Positions 1-8,070 of a stretch of DNA of 64,000 nucleotides are shown here, in pieces. Origin of the DNA: Tetramitus jugosus (taxonomy: Eukaryota; Heterolobosea; Eutetramitea; Acrasida; Vahlkampfiidae); assembly GCA_937625935.1 (NCBI GenBank), contig OW569388.1, positions 336,225-400,224 of the forward strand, written 5' to 3'. Both the position numbers and the translations under genes were made by a program. Under the pieces are notes generated by a model. The model saw nothing but the letters and a program-made list of their open reading frames with translations, was not told where the DNA came from and searched no databases. Position 1 is the first letter of the stretch; every line of letters begins with the position of its first letter.

Positions 1-1375
1 CAGAAGGTGATTTACTGCTACTTGTTGTAGAGATCGCTATTGGAGTTGCAATGGTACCTGTATGGGAATGTTGCTGGTGCTGGTGATGCTTTGATCTCAT
101 TTCCATGGTGAGTCGCACTGAGCGTGGAATCTTGTTAATCAACTGGTTCATCGCCTCATGTTCATCCATCACTGTTGTGCCACGTGCTGATGTTGTCGAT
201 GGCGATGGTGGAGACAATCTTGTGCAGTATTGACCCAACAATCGTTGCACATAAGCATTATCATGCTTTGATCCACTGTAGATGCACTTTGGTCTCAGTG
301 CACTCACAAATGAGATCAACTCCGAGTACGAAGAATGCAGACTGTACGCAACACGGTGAATCCATGGATTTCCCTTCTTTTGTTGATTGTTGCTCGTACT
401 CAGAGCAGACACTGACCATCCACTAGGCAATATACCAATAACAGGCAACGAAGGACACGATGTTCGCAACTGTCTCATCTTGGCATACACTTCCTTCTTA
501 CCGACAACAATGACTCGACCTAAACGTTCATCATGAGTAAACACATGAGGTATGCCTGTTCCGGAAGATGATGCTGAAGAACTGGTAGCATCACGTATCG
601 TATTCAACATTCTCAACCGTTCTTCATCCACAACAACAAGACTCTTTAGTTTCAACGCCACAGCAATCAACAATTCTTCCTTGCCTAACGTATCCATTCC
701 AATGACAAACCGAGTCATCAATGCCTTACTCGCATTCATATTGTTGCCAATAGTAGCAGTAGTCGGAGGAGCATATGGTTCCAATATTTGAAGAAGTTGA
801 TTACCAGCGATTCTTCTCGTAGGAAACTCATAGTCCGGATCCAAAAACGTATCATCCAAATACAGTGCATCCAACACTTTATTCTCTCCACCTACTTCAT
901 TTTCACCCTCATCACCCTCATCACCCTCATCATTTTGTTCCTCATCTTGTCCATGTTGACGTGCTAACAATGGTCGAAAGCTTTTCAGTGCAGGATGATC
1001 CAAAATCAAGGGATCAAATCGAAAATCACCCGTATGCAACACACTACCAAAATACCCTTGCATCAAAAACATGCAAGCTCCAGGACAATGATTCGCATCA
1101 ATCAATGTCAATTGCATACTCACTCGATTGTCATTGTCCAGTGGTATACTATGGGATTCATCTTCATCGAGAGCTACGACACAACTTGCATCATTGACTT
1201 GAAACTTGTCCAATAGTAGAGCACGTGTAATACGAGTACAGTAAATCGTACCGTGGTTCCAACTGGGTGTCAATCCAGATGTGTGATCCGAGTGCATGTG
1301 AGTCAATAGGTAAATGTAGACACCTGGGATGTAACGAAATTCATCAATGACAATCGGTGTGTTTGGTATTCGCAT
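1..1375 (-). CDS. Apollo/SNM1B-like 5' exonuclease (5' part, runs off the window)
   Basis: The frame is open from an ATG at 1375 to the left edge (458 codons), so the C-terminus is missing. Residues 26-31 read HMHSDH, the metallo-beta-lactamase metal motif (HxHxDH). An ANHCPGACMF segment and LHTGDFRF follow, which are the signature blocks of the SNM1/Pso2 family (beta-CASP nucleases). The short N-terminus before the first motif fits Apollo (DCLRE1B) better than SNM1A or Artemis. Family members are 5'-3' DNA exonucleases in interstrand-crosslink repair, and Apollo also processes telomere ends. An acidic low-complexity insert (repeated EGD) lies near residues 150-165. A tRNA gene lies about 100 bp upstream on the same strand. 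The family call is firm; the Apollo subtype is moderately sure. Confidence 0.85.
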   Translation of the reverse strand, partial: MRIPNTPIVIDEFRYIPGVYIYLLTHMHSDHTSGLTPSWNHGTIYCTRITRALLLDKFQVNDASCVVALDEDESHSIPLDNDNRVSMQLTLIDANHCPGACMFLMQGYFGSVLHTGDFRFDPLILDHPALKSFRPLLARQHGQDEEQNDEGDEGDEGENEVGGENKVLDALYLDDTFLDPDYEFPTRRIAGNQLLQILEPYAPPTTATIGNNMNASKALMTRFVIGMDTLGKEELLIAVALKLKSLVVVDEERLRMLNTIRDATSSSASSSGTGIPHVFTHDERLGRVIVVGKKEVYAKMRQLRTSCPSLPVIGILPSGWSVSALSTSNNQQKKGNPWIHRVAYSLHSSYSELISFVSALRPKCIYSGSKHDNAYVQRLLGQYCTRLSPPSPSTTSARGTTVMDEHEAMNQLINKIPRSVRLTMEMRSKHHQHQQHSHTGTIATPIAISTTSSSKSPS

Positions 1376-1478
1376 TATGGTGGTGGTCCAATTGTAACGT
1401 TGTGTGAATTGTTGTGTTGGTGGAATCGAGTTCCAGAAAGGAGAGAGAAAAAAGTGGAATTTGAGATTGCCAAAAACT

Positions 1479-1566
1479 AGGCCCCACCGGGGATTGAACC
1501 CGGGACCCCTGGCTATCTGATCGTATTAGATACGAGGCCAGTGCACTACCTCTGTGCTATAAGGCC
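1479..1566 (-). tRNA. tRNA-Thr (anticodon CGT) with a 16-nt intron
   Basis: The minus strand folds as a full cloverleaf: a 7-bp acceptor stem (1560-1566 with 1480-1486, two G-U pairs), D stem GCAC/GTGC, anticodon stem CTGGC/GCCAG, and T arm CCGGG-TTCAATC-CCCGG. Discriminator base U is at 1479. The anticodon loop is interrupted by 16 nt (1515-1530) after position 37. Removing them leaves loop CTCGTAA, anticodon CGT (Thr). The intron contains ATACG, which can pair with CGTAT at the anticodon, as in canonical pre-tRNA introns. A run of T (AGTTTTT on the transcribed strand) directly follows as a Pol III terminator. A retrotransposon begins 34 bp upstream of its 5' end. Confidence 0.9.
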
Positions 1567-1627
1567 GACTTGAATACAATTGTTTTTACAATAAATTAAA
1601 GGAATATTTGGAAAAAAACAAAACGCA

Positions 1628-2260
1628 ATGAAAACAAACGCAAACATTCCATCCTCTCGCGAGGTTCGAGAATATACTCGAGATAGGTATGCGGTGTGGA
1701 CCACATTGAAAAATGGCAGTGGAATTAATAAAAAGGAAGCAGTCATCAAAGGCAGGGAGTGCAACAGGACAGGCCCAGCAATTGCTCGATCGATTGGAAT
1801 GAATTACTCTGAATGGGTGACCAGAGTGCAAGTGATCAAATGGAATAAAGGTCACTTCATTGCATGGGTAAATGTCAAAGGAGACAAAATATATGAGTTT
1901 GTGGATGAATTCAACAAGACTGGAAAGATTTCACACACTGTGGCTTCAATCAAGAGAGGAATGGACTCTGAGAAGAAACTGGTGGTACACAAGATCGAGG
2001 GTAAGACAAAGCTTGAGATAGCCAAAATGATTGGCGAAGACAAGGTGCAACATGTGGATGTAAAGGGCAAAACAGCCTTTGTCACTATGATGACTCAGAC
2101 ATATGCACAGACAGTGATTGGGAATAAACAGCTGAACTCGGATATCTCACCATATATTAACAAGGAACTAGATCCGCACAAGGTCATGGCGAAGAGACTC
2201 CAGAGGACAAAGGAAGGAATGAGCAAGCAGATAGAAAGTCTTGATCAAGAGAGTCAATAA
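1628..2260 (+). CDS. LINE ORF1 protein, N-terminal part
   Basis: ATG at 1628, 210 codons to a stop at 2260. It is clearly homologous to the intact ORF at 6945-7857: both have a YAVWTT motif near residue 21, a TRVQVIK segment and a KGKT block, and both are rich in Lys. ORF1 proteins of LINEs usually bind the element RNA. I see no CCHC zinc knuckle or RRM. The reading frame appears to continue in the +1 frame from about 2235, so this stop probably reflects a frameshift rather than the natural end. The paralogue continues well past the equivalent point. No host function is suggested. Confidence 0.7.
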   Translation: MKTNANIPSSREVREYTRDRYAVWTTLKNGSGINKKEAVIKGRECNRTGPAIARSIGMNYSEWVTRVQVIKWNKGHFIAWVNVKGDKIYEFVDEFNKTGKISHTVASIKRGMDSEKKLVVHKIEGKTKLEIAKMIGEDKVQHVDVKGKTAFVTMMTQTYAQTVIGNKQLNSDISPYINKELDPHKVMAKRLQRTKEGMSKQIESLDQESQ

Positions 2261-2987
2261 ATTGGAGCAACTGGTTGCAGAAGGTAGAGGATATCGCAAA
2301 GGAAAGAATACTGTAAATACAAAGTCAAGTCAGGTGACGACTAGTATTGAACAGCTTGCTGTTGGGCAGTCTCCACAAACAGGTCACACGGAGGATGGAT
2401 CTATGGACAGAATGATAGGTGAGCAATTGGATAATCAGGAAAGAATGCAGGATGAAGGGGACATTGTCCCTTTCGAGTCCACAGTTGAAGCAACAAATAC
2501 CGAAGCACCATCAGAAACACAGTTCGATAGTTCCGAGGAACAGGAGCAACCAGTGAGGATTGAAGAGATGGAAGATTCAAATGACAACTGGGAATCAGTA
2601 TTGTATGAAGAAACCCCCACAACAGTACTAAATGCATGTATTCCCATAACTGCTACCACCAATTCTAGTGAAGGAACTACAATTGGAAGTAACTTGCTAC
2701 AAAGTGAGGAGGAGAAGAAAGAGAGGAGAAGGGAGTGGAGAAGAAGAAGACTCGAGCGCCAATCGAGCATTGAACAATTTCTGACTATGGAACGTCCACC
2801 AGTTACAATAGAGGAGCATACCCCAATTAAGGAGAGTGGTAAAAGGGGTGCACACCATCCTCTCACCGAAAAGACAAAGAAGAAACCCATGCTGTTCACA
2901 CCAGACAAATCAACAGATCGGAATGACGTCAACCAAACGATGGTTGATGAGTCCCCAGAGTCAGTTCAAGAGCAACAACCATGTTGA
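2235..2987 (+). CDS. LINE ORF1 C-terminal part in the +1 frame
   Basis: This frame opens after a stop at 2232 and runs to 2987. It has no convincing ATG near its start, so it is best read as the continuation of the ORF at 1628 after a +1 shift within 2235-2257. The product is hydrophilic, acidic and then basic, with an RRRxWRRRR-like basic cluster (about 2735-2760) that could bind RNA or act as a nuclear signal. Its end overlaps the start of ORF2 as ATGTTGA (2981-2987), an arrangement that in other LINEs permits termination-reinitiation. Whether the frame break is decay, a sequence error or programmed shifting cannot be told from one copy. Confidence 0.6.
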   Translation, partial: KVLIKRVNKLEQLVAEGRGYRKGKNTVNTKSSQVTTSIEQLAVGQSPQTGHTEDGSMDRMIGEQLDNQERMQDEGDIVPFESTVEATNTEAPSETQFDSSEEQEQPVRIEEMEDSNDNWESVLYEETPTTVLNACIPITATTNSSEGTTIGSNLLQSEEEKKERRREWRRRRLERQSSIEQFLTMERPPVTIEEHTPIKESGKRGAHHPLTEKTKKKPMLFTPDKSTDRNDVNQTMVDESPESVQEQQPC

Positions 2988-5707
2988 ATGTTGTATGGTA
3001 CAACATCAACGGCATCAAAGGAAAAGTCACAGATGTCGTTGCTATGATGGAGGCGGAGGAGATAGATATACTCATGCTGCAAGAGGCCACGGGAATTGAC
3101 GATGGGTGGTACAAGAAGATAAGCCGAATGCTCAGTAGAATCAAGTGTGTGTTGATTTGTGACTCACCCAATGTTCAACTGGCAATCATAGTGCGGACAA
3201 CAAGAGTGCCAACATATGGACTACTACACAGTGAGGAACGTCTCCAAGTGATCAGAGTAGTAGTTGATAATACTGTGGTAACACTCGCCAACCACTACGG
3301 ACCGCACGAAAAAGACTCGGAGCACTACGAAAGAATCAAGGATACGATTAGTGGTTTCGCTGTTGAAGGGAAGTTCTTGATCGGAGGTGATCACAATGCA
3401 GTAGCCAAGGCGGAAGACAGAACAGCAAGAAGAGTTGACTGTAACACCGCGCTACTAGTAGCGTCGATGTCACAAAATAACCTAATGGATGTAAACGATG
3501 CATTAGGCGTTGAAAGATATCACACATTCTATAGAAAGGGAACATCGTCTCGCATAGATAGTGTGTGGTGTAACAGAGCGGCGCTGGATATAGTGAGTGA
3601 AGTGAAGATGTTCACTAGGAATGGGGTAAACAGTGACCATGTTCCCACCCTCCTGTCATTGAGATGCGAACCGCAGGTCGCTACTGTTGACGAAAGGGTG
3701 TCATATATGTTCCCGAAGAACAAAAAGGAACAGAGGTGGATACTATACGGCCAAAGTGTAGTGAATGAGTTGGAGAGTCGCAATGTCGAGAACATAAAAG
3801 ATGTGGACAGGCAATGCGATGCGATTACAACCACACTACTGAAGCACGCACAGTCGTTCCGCAAAACTGACAGTTCTAAAATTTGGAGGCACAACAGAGC
3901 AGTTCGTAGGCTTCTACAACGTAGGGCCATACTAATGAAATTTTTGGAAGAGCATGTGTGGAGTTCGAAGCTTGAAGCGCTGTGCATGAATTGTGAAGGT
4001 GGTGCATCTAGATCGGACAAAGTGTTGGAAACTCTCTGTCAAGTTAACAAAGTTCTACACCATACCAGAGCCATGAATGCTGGGAAAAAGTTTCGGAAGT
4101 GGGAATGGGTGGCAAGAACTGCGGAATTCAGCGACCCTTCCAAGTTCTTCTCGGCGGCCTCAGCTAAAAAGAGTTGCAGAATCAGATTGGCAAGAGTCAC
4201 TAAGGAGGGAATGGAACATACTGACCCAGTCACTGTAGGAGAGGTGGCTGCCAAGTATTTCGAACAAGCTTTCAAAAGAGAGGAGGCTGACATGGGGTTC
4301 CTGAGGAATTTGGAATATCATGGTGACAAAAGAAAGATGCGGGAAGCATTCGTCCCATTTGTGACGGAGGAAGTGGTAACTGCAGTAAAATGGCTGCGAA
4401 ACAGGAAATGTCCAGGAGCAGATGGACTGCACAATGAAATGTTCAAACTGCCTCGGACTAAGAAAAGAGACTACAATTTTGCGTTGGCCGAAATCCTGTG
4501 TGGGTTCTTCAACAATGTGACTTCCAGTGGGTGCTTCCCTAAGGCGTGGAAAGAGTGTATCATCATCCGTGCCTACAAGAAAGGGGATGTGACCAACCCG
4601 GAGAATTACCGGCCGATTTGTCTGCTGAGTTCATTGTCCAAACTGTATACCAAGCTGCTTAATATGAGAGTTTCTAAAGCCGCAGAGGTAAGTGGAGTGT
4701 TCACCAACGTGCAAGGTGGAGGGAGGAAATTCCGTGATATTAGAGAGAAACTCTCGATTATCAGAGGGGTGATTGACTCGGCCAACCGGCATGACAAACA
4801 ACTGTATCTGTTGTTAACCGACATCTCTAAAGCCTTCGATTCGGTGCCACATAATGCAATCGAAGCGGTGTATAGGTTCTTTGGTTTCCCGGAAGGAATT
4901 GTAAGACTTGTGAGTGGAATGGTTAGAGACAATTTTGCGCGAGTGCTCACGTCATCCTTGTCACGGAGGTTCCACATAGGTAAGGGAACGAGACAGGGTG
5001 ATTCCCTCTCACCAACAACATATGTGCTGGTACATCAAACAGTGCTGATGTATGTTAACAAAAGAATGGATGGATACAGGGCTATGTCACAAAGGCTGTG
5101 GAATGCTGCATATGTAGATGACTGCAACTTGTTCGCTGAGTCCAGAGCAGACATAGAAAGAGCTACAGAAGCGATGTCCTCAGTTCTCGGATCACTTAGG
5201 ATGACCATGCATCCTGACAAGCTGGAACTGTATGTGAGAAAGTCGGAAGACGACAATTGTCATGACATAGCGGTGAATGATAATTTGGTAAAAGCGCGAA
5301 ATCGGAGAGAAGTGTTCAGAGCTCTAGGTCTGTTCACCAATCTTCAGGGTGATACTAAGAAGCAGCGTGAGCAAGCTTGGCAGAAGGCTCAAAGGGTGGT
5401 TGTCAGGCTGAAGTTGATGAAACTGACATCTAGACAAGTGAGCAGAGTTGTCAACACTTGCATTCACCCGATATTCACATATGCCTCTGAGTTCACAGAC
5501 TGGTCAGCAGAATGGTTTGATAAAGTAAATTTGCTGGGCAGAAGTCTAGTGAGGCATGGATCTACTGCTATGCCGCGATTTCCAGTGGATCTTCTCTCAG
5601 TAGGAGACGAAAAGGGGTTGATGGGCTTGAGGGACATCGAGGAGACCATCGCGACCCGTACTTCGTGGTTCGTGTACTCGATGATAATTGAGGGACACCG
5701 AGGCTAG
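2981..5707 (+). CDS. LINE ORF2: APE endonuclease and reverse transcriptase
   Basis: ATG at 2981 overlaps the ORF1 stop. Residues 1-230 form an APE-type endonuclease: YNINGIKG at the start, LMLQEATG with the catalytic Glu, GGDHNAV, and a SRIDSVW plus NSDHVP ending, all hallmarks of the exonuclease-endonuclease-phosphatase fold. The reverse transcriptase spans about residues 460-760, with the NYRPICLLS block, TDISKAFDSV (first catalytic Asp, about 612), GTRQGDSLSP, and AAYVDD (catalytic YVDD, about 709). The frame ends at 5707, but homologous sequence continues one base out of frame at 5688. This supplies nicking and cDNA synthesis for the element. Confidence 0.9.
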   Translation: MLNVVWYNINGIKGKVTDVVAMMEAEEIDILMLQEATGIDDGWYKKISRMLSRIKCVLICDSPNVQLAIIVRTTRVPTYGLLHSEERLQVIRVVVDNTVVTLANHYGPHEKDSEHYERIKDTISGFAVEGKFLIGGDHNAVAKAEDRTARRVDCNTALLVASMSQNNLMDVNDALGVERYHTFYRKGTSSRIDSVWCNRAALDIVSEVKMFTRNGVNSDHVPTLLSLRCEPQVATVDERVSYMFPKNKKEQRWILYGQSVVNELESRNVENIKDVDRQCDAITTTLLKHAQSFRKTDSSKIWRHNRAVRRLLQRRAILMKFLEEHVWSSKLEALCMNCEGGASRSDKVLETLCQVNKVLHHTRAMNAGKKFRKWEWVARTAEFSDPSKFFSAASAKKSCRIRLARVTKEGMEHTDPVTVGEVAAKYFEQAFKREEADMGFLRNLEYHGDKRKMREAFVPFVTEEVVTAVKWLRNRKCPGADGLHNEMFKLPRTKKRDYNFALAEILCGFFNNVTSSGCFPKAWKECIIIRAYKKGDVTNPENYRPICLLSSLSKLYTKLLNMRVSKAAEVSGVFTNVQGGGRKFRDIREKLSIIRGVIDSANRHDKQLYLLLTDISKAFDSVPHNAIEAVYRFFGFPEGIVRLVSGMVRDNFARVLTSSLSRRFHIGKGTRQGDSLSPTTYVLVHQTVLMYVNKRMDGYRAMSQRLWNAAYVDDCNLFAESRADIERATEAMSSVLGSLRMTMHPDKLELYVRKSEDDNCHDIAVNDNLVKARNRREVFRALGLFTNLQGDTKKQREQAWQKAQRVVVRLKLMKLTSRQVSRVVNTCIHPIFTYASEFTDWSAEWFDKVNLLGRSLVRHGSTAMPRFPVDLLSVGDEKGLMGLRDIEETIATRTSWFVYSMIIEGHRG

Positions 5708-6797
5708 ACAACTGTTTCTTGGCACGCTTGAGGAAATCAAGCAAACACAAACATTCCAAAATGAGAATGTATTCCAGTCAAGAAACAGGCTTGAATTTGT
5801 CAAGCACTCCTTCCTCAAGTGGTGTGCATGCAGAATGCACAAACATGAAATACGTGTCACCAAAACTAATCCCTACTGTGATAGTTGTTGGTTGGCCAGG
5901 TATGTACCAAGTGCAATTCTCAAGAAGCTCTACAAGGCAGGTATCACAAGCCGTGAGCAACTAATGGTGGACGATCACCCACTGTGTCTGAAGGAATTTA
6001 AGCATATTTTTCCCTCCTGCAAGGTCGGAGCAATGTCGTTTGAGGTGCTGAAAGTGTTAATATCCCAAATGAGTGGGTGTGGATGCGAAGGGAAGAGGTC
6101 TATCGAAGGTGCAGAACCGGACTTGTACAAAGGAAATCTGCATGTGGAAAGTAGATCGCATCTACAGTCGCTGTTTGATCAAGAAAGAAGTGCAAGAATT
6201 GGTGAAGACGAGCGATGTTGGCTACAGAGGGCAGCAAATAACAGTGGTGCAGATTTTAGCTTCCTCAAATACCCCCATGGTATAGACAGGAAGCTGGAAT
6301 GGTTTCATGCACAGGTACGCAGTGGAACACTCCACACAGCAGAAGTTGTACGGTATCTATACAACACTGGTGAGGAACAGATCATGTGCAGCTGGTGTCA
6401 GAGTGAGCCCGAAAGTGTGCTACATTGTTTGATCAGGTGTCCAAGGGCCATTATGATTAGAAGGCAATTGGCTGTGAAAGTGGGGCATGAGCTCAAGAGT
6501 ATGGGAATCCCGGACTCTGCCTACGCCGATGTTTGGTTTGATGAGGTGCGACTGAAGGAAGGAAAGGTTGTGAGGCAACCAATCAAAAAGTCTAGCCGTG
6601 AACTGCTGCAAGGAATGATGGGCATAGAAACGGACGCCATCATGGAGGTCGCTGAGGGTCTTATGTCTGGAGGAATGAAGAAGCCATTGGCACAGAAGAA
6701 AGCCAAAACTTATGTGAATAGTGTCAAGAGGAGATGTCTTAAGACGCTCCACCACCTGTTCACTACGACGAAGGATAAATGTAATCAACGGCAATGA
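5688..6797 (+). CDS. LINE ORF2 C-terminal domain in the +1 frame
   Basis: This frame opens after a TAA at 5685 and has no ATG near its beginning, so it is read as the ORF2 tail after a +1 shift inside 5688-5707. It contains CSWCQSEPESVLHCLIRCP (about 6387-6443), a C-x2-C-x8-H-x4-C zinc-binding motif like the one after the RT in many LINEs. There is an earlier Cys-rich segment (CACRMH and CDSCW, 5825-5895). The end is basic. A diverged copy of the last 80 or so residues is recognisable at 13755-13995, which supports this being a real part of the element. Confidence 0.7.
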   Translation: MRDTEARQLFLGTLEEIKQTQTFQNENVFQSRNRLEFVKHSFLKWCACRMHKHEIRVTKTNPYCDSCWLARYVPSAILKKLYKAGITSREQLMVDDHPLCLKEFKHIFPSCKVGAMSFEVLKVLISQMSGCGCEGKRSIEGAEPDLYKGNLHVESRSHLQSLFDQERSARIGEDERCWLQRAANNSGADFSFLKYPHGIDRKLEWFHAQVRSGTLHTAEVVRYLYNTGEEQIMCSWCQSEPESVLHCLIRCPRAIMIRRQLAVKVGHELKSMGIPDSAYADVWFDEVRLKEGKVVRQPIKKSSRELLQGMMGIETDAIMEVAEGLMSGGMKKPLAQKKAKTYVNSVKRRCLKTLHHLFTTTKDKCNQRQ

Positions 6798-6840
6798 CGC
6801 TCTCCGAGAATCATTGCCTACCAACTGGTAACTAACCAGG

Positions 6841-6863
6841 GCCTACGCTCTTCGAGCGTAGGC
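6841..6863 (+). other. Perfect 10-bp hairpin in the LINE 3' UTR
   Basis: GCCTACGCTC and its exact reverse complement flank a 3-nt TTC loop. It lies 43 bases after the ORF2 stop and about 50 bases before the poly(A). A second small stem (CAACC/GGTTG, 6892-6906) abuts the tail. Some LINE reverse transcriptases recognise a 3'-terminal stem-loop of their own RNA, so this is a plausible recognition signal; that role is inferred. Confidence 0.6.
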
Positions 6864-6927
6864 AAGTGAATAAGCAAGACAATAAAAAGAGCAACCGAAA
6901 TGGTTGTATTTAAAAAAAAAAAAAAAA

Positions 6928-8019
6928 ATTTGGAAAAAAACAACGATGAAAAAACGAACACACACCCCTGTTGTTCGCGAGTATGAGAATCCACGCTATG
7001 CTGTGTGGACCACAGCACCAAGAGGAACTGCTCCAAGCAAGGAGGTCATCATCACTGGAAAGTGTGATGACTCTCCCAAGGCTGCCTTGGCCAAGAAGAT
7101 TGGCTTGGATTTTGGTGATTTGCTCACCAGGGTCCAAGTCATCAAGAAGGGCCCCAAGAGGTTTGTTGCGTGGGTAACTGTTGTTGATGACAACATTTAC
7201 CCATTTGTTGAATCCTTCAACCGCAACAAGAAGATGAGTGGCTGCAAGGCAGCACTCAAGCACAACGTAGATGGTGCCAAGAAGGTCGTCCTCCACGGAG
7301 TTAAAGGTAAGACTGAGGACGACATAAAGGCCATGCTTGGCACAACAAAGGTCAAGAACGTGCTCAAGAAGCACGACACCGCCTTTGTTGTGATGGAGTC
7401 CGAAACGTATGCCGAAGCTTTGCTTCGGAACGTTCAATCCATGCCAGTGGAGGTGGAAGCAAAACGCTTCCTTCCACGCCCACGTGATCCGGTCAAGGCT
7501 GTCAGCAAGAGGCTGACCAAGATGTACCAAGAGCTCCTGGTTGTGGTGGACGACCTGATCCTCGAGCTAGTATTGAACACCTCCGAGGTGTTCAAGAAAG
7601 TCAAGAAAGAGATTGCTGCCCGAGCAATCATGGTGGACCGTGCAAGAAGCACAACCACCGAAGAAGATCCAGTTGAGTTGGATCTCAGTAACTCTGACTG
7701 TGAGTTACAGAGTCCCCAACTCAACGAACACAAGAAGCGATCAGCACGTGTCACCGTTGGTGACACTGCTGCCAACAAGATCCCGGCCAGGTTGGCCAGT
7801 ATCAAGTCAGCTACAATTGAGAGCAGGCAAGCCTGCTCTCACGCAAAAGAAAAATAAAAGTTCCGCAACGTGGTGCGTGAGCACCACCCGAGTAAAAATT
7901 TGTCCACCAACATTTGGAAGTTGACACGATAGATGAACCGTCGACTTTTTTTTTCTCCCGTGTCGTTCTCACTTACGATTCGACTTTTAAAAGTTGGCAC
8001 GTCAAATACAAAAAAAAAA
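6928..8019 (+). mobile_element. Second LINE-related element with ORF1 only, joined to the first element's poly(A)
   Basis: ATTTGGAAAAAAAC follows directly on the A tract of the upstream element and matches its 5' leader (ATTTGGAAAAAAAC at 1605-1618). An intact ORF1 homologue (6945-7857) comes next, with no ORF2 after it. A hairpin (TGGTGC-GTGA-GCACCA, 7871-7886) and an A-rich stretch near 8010-8019 may be its 3' end, but the right boundary is uncertain. It may be a non-autonomous derivative that relies on ORF2 of its larger relative, or an ORF1 copy maintained for another reason. Confidence 0.55.
6945..7857 (+). CDS. Intact LINE ORF1-like protein
   Basis: The first ATG is at 6945; the frame is also open upstream through the poly(A), but without an ATG. 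It encodes 304 residues, homologous to the ORF at 1628 over the first 190 or so (YAVWTT, LLTRVQVIK, HGVKGKT, TYAEAL). It then diverges into a more acidic middle and a basic C-terminus. It is Lys/Arg rich and likely RNA-binding by analogy with LINE ORF1 proteins; no named domain is visible. It has no internal stop or frameshift, and its third codon positions are noticeably richer in G/C than those of the 1628 copy. This suggests a younger element or selection on the protein. Confidence 0.7.
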
Positions 8020-8070
8020 TGGGTCCAAAAAGAAAAACAAAAAGAAATTGTTTTACCTTGTCATAATCTT

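Larger units (their letters stand above)
1601..6927 (+). mobile_element. Non-LTR (LINE-type) retrotransposon, nearly full length, decayed or frameshifted
   Basis: The element begins with GGAATATTTGG at 1601 and ends in a 16-nt A tract (6912-6927). It carries an ORF1 region (1628-2987) and an ORF2 region (2981-6797) with APE-type endonuclease, reverse transcriptase and a C-terminal Cys/His motif. That layout is typical of APE-class LINEs, which insert by target-primed reverse transcription. Both ORFs are split once by a +1 frame change. A 3' UTR of about 115 nt holds a perfect hairpin (6841-6863) and a smaller one (6892-6906). Its 5' end lies 34 bp upstream of the tRNA-Thr gene. I could not identify target-site duplications. 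Confidence 0.88.

Noticed and set aside
5688-6797. Independent third LINE gene
   Set aside because: No ATG near the start, and it continues ORF2 one base out of frame; a Cys/His domain is the usual ORF2 tail.
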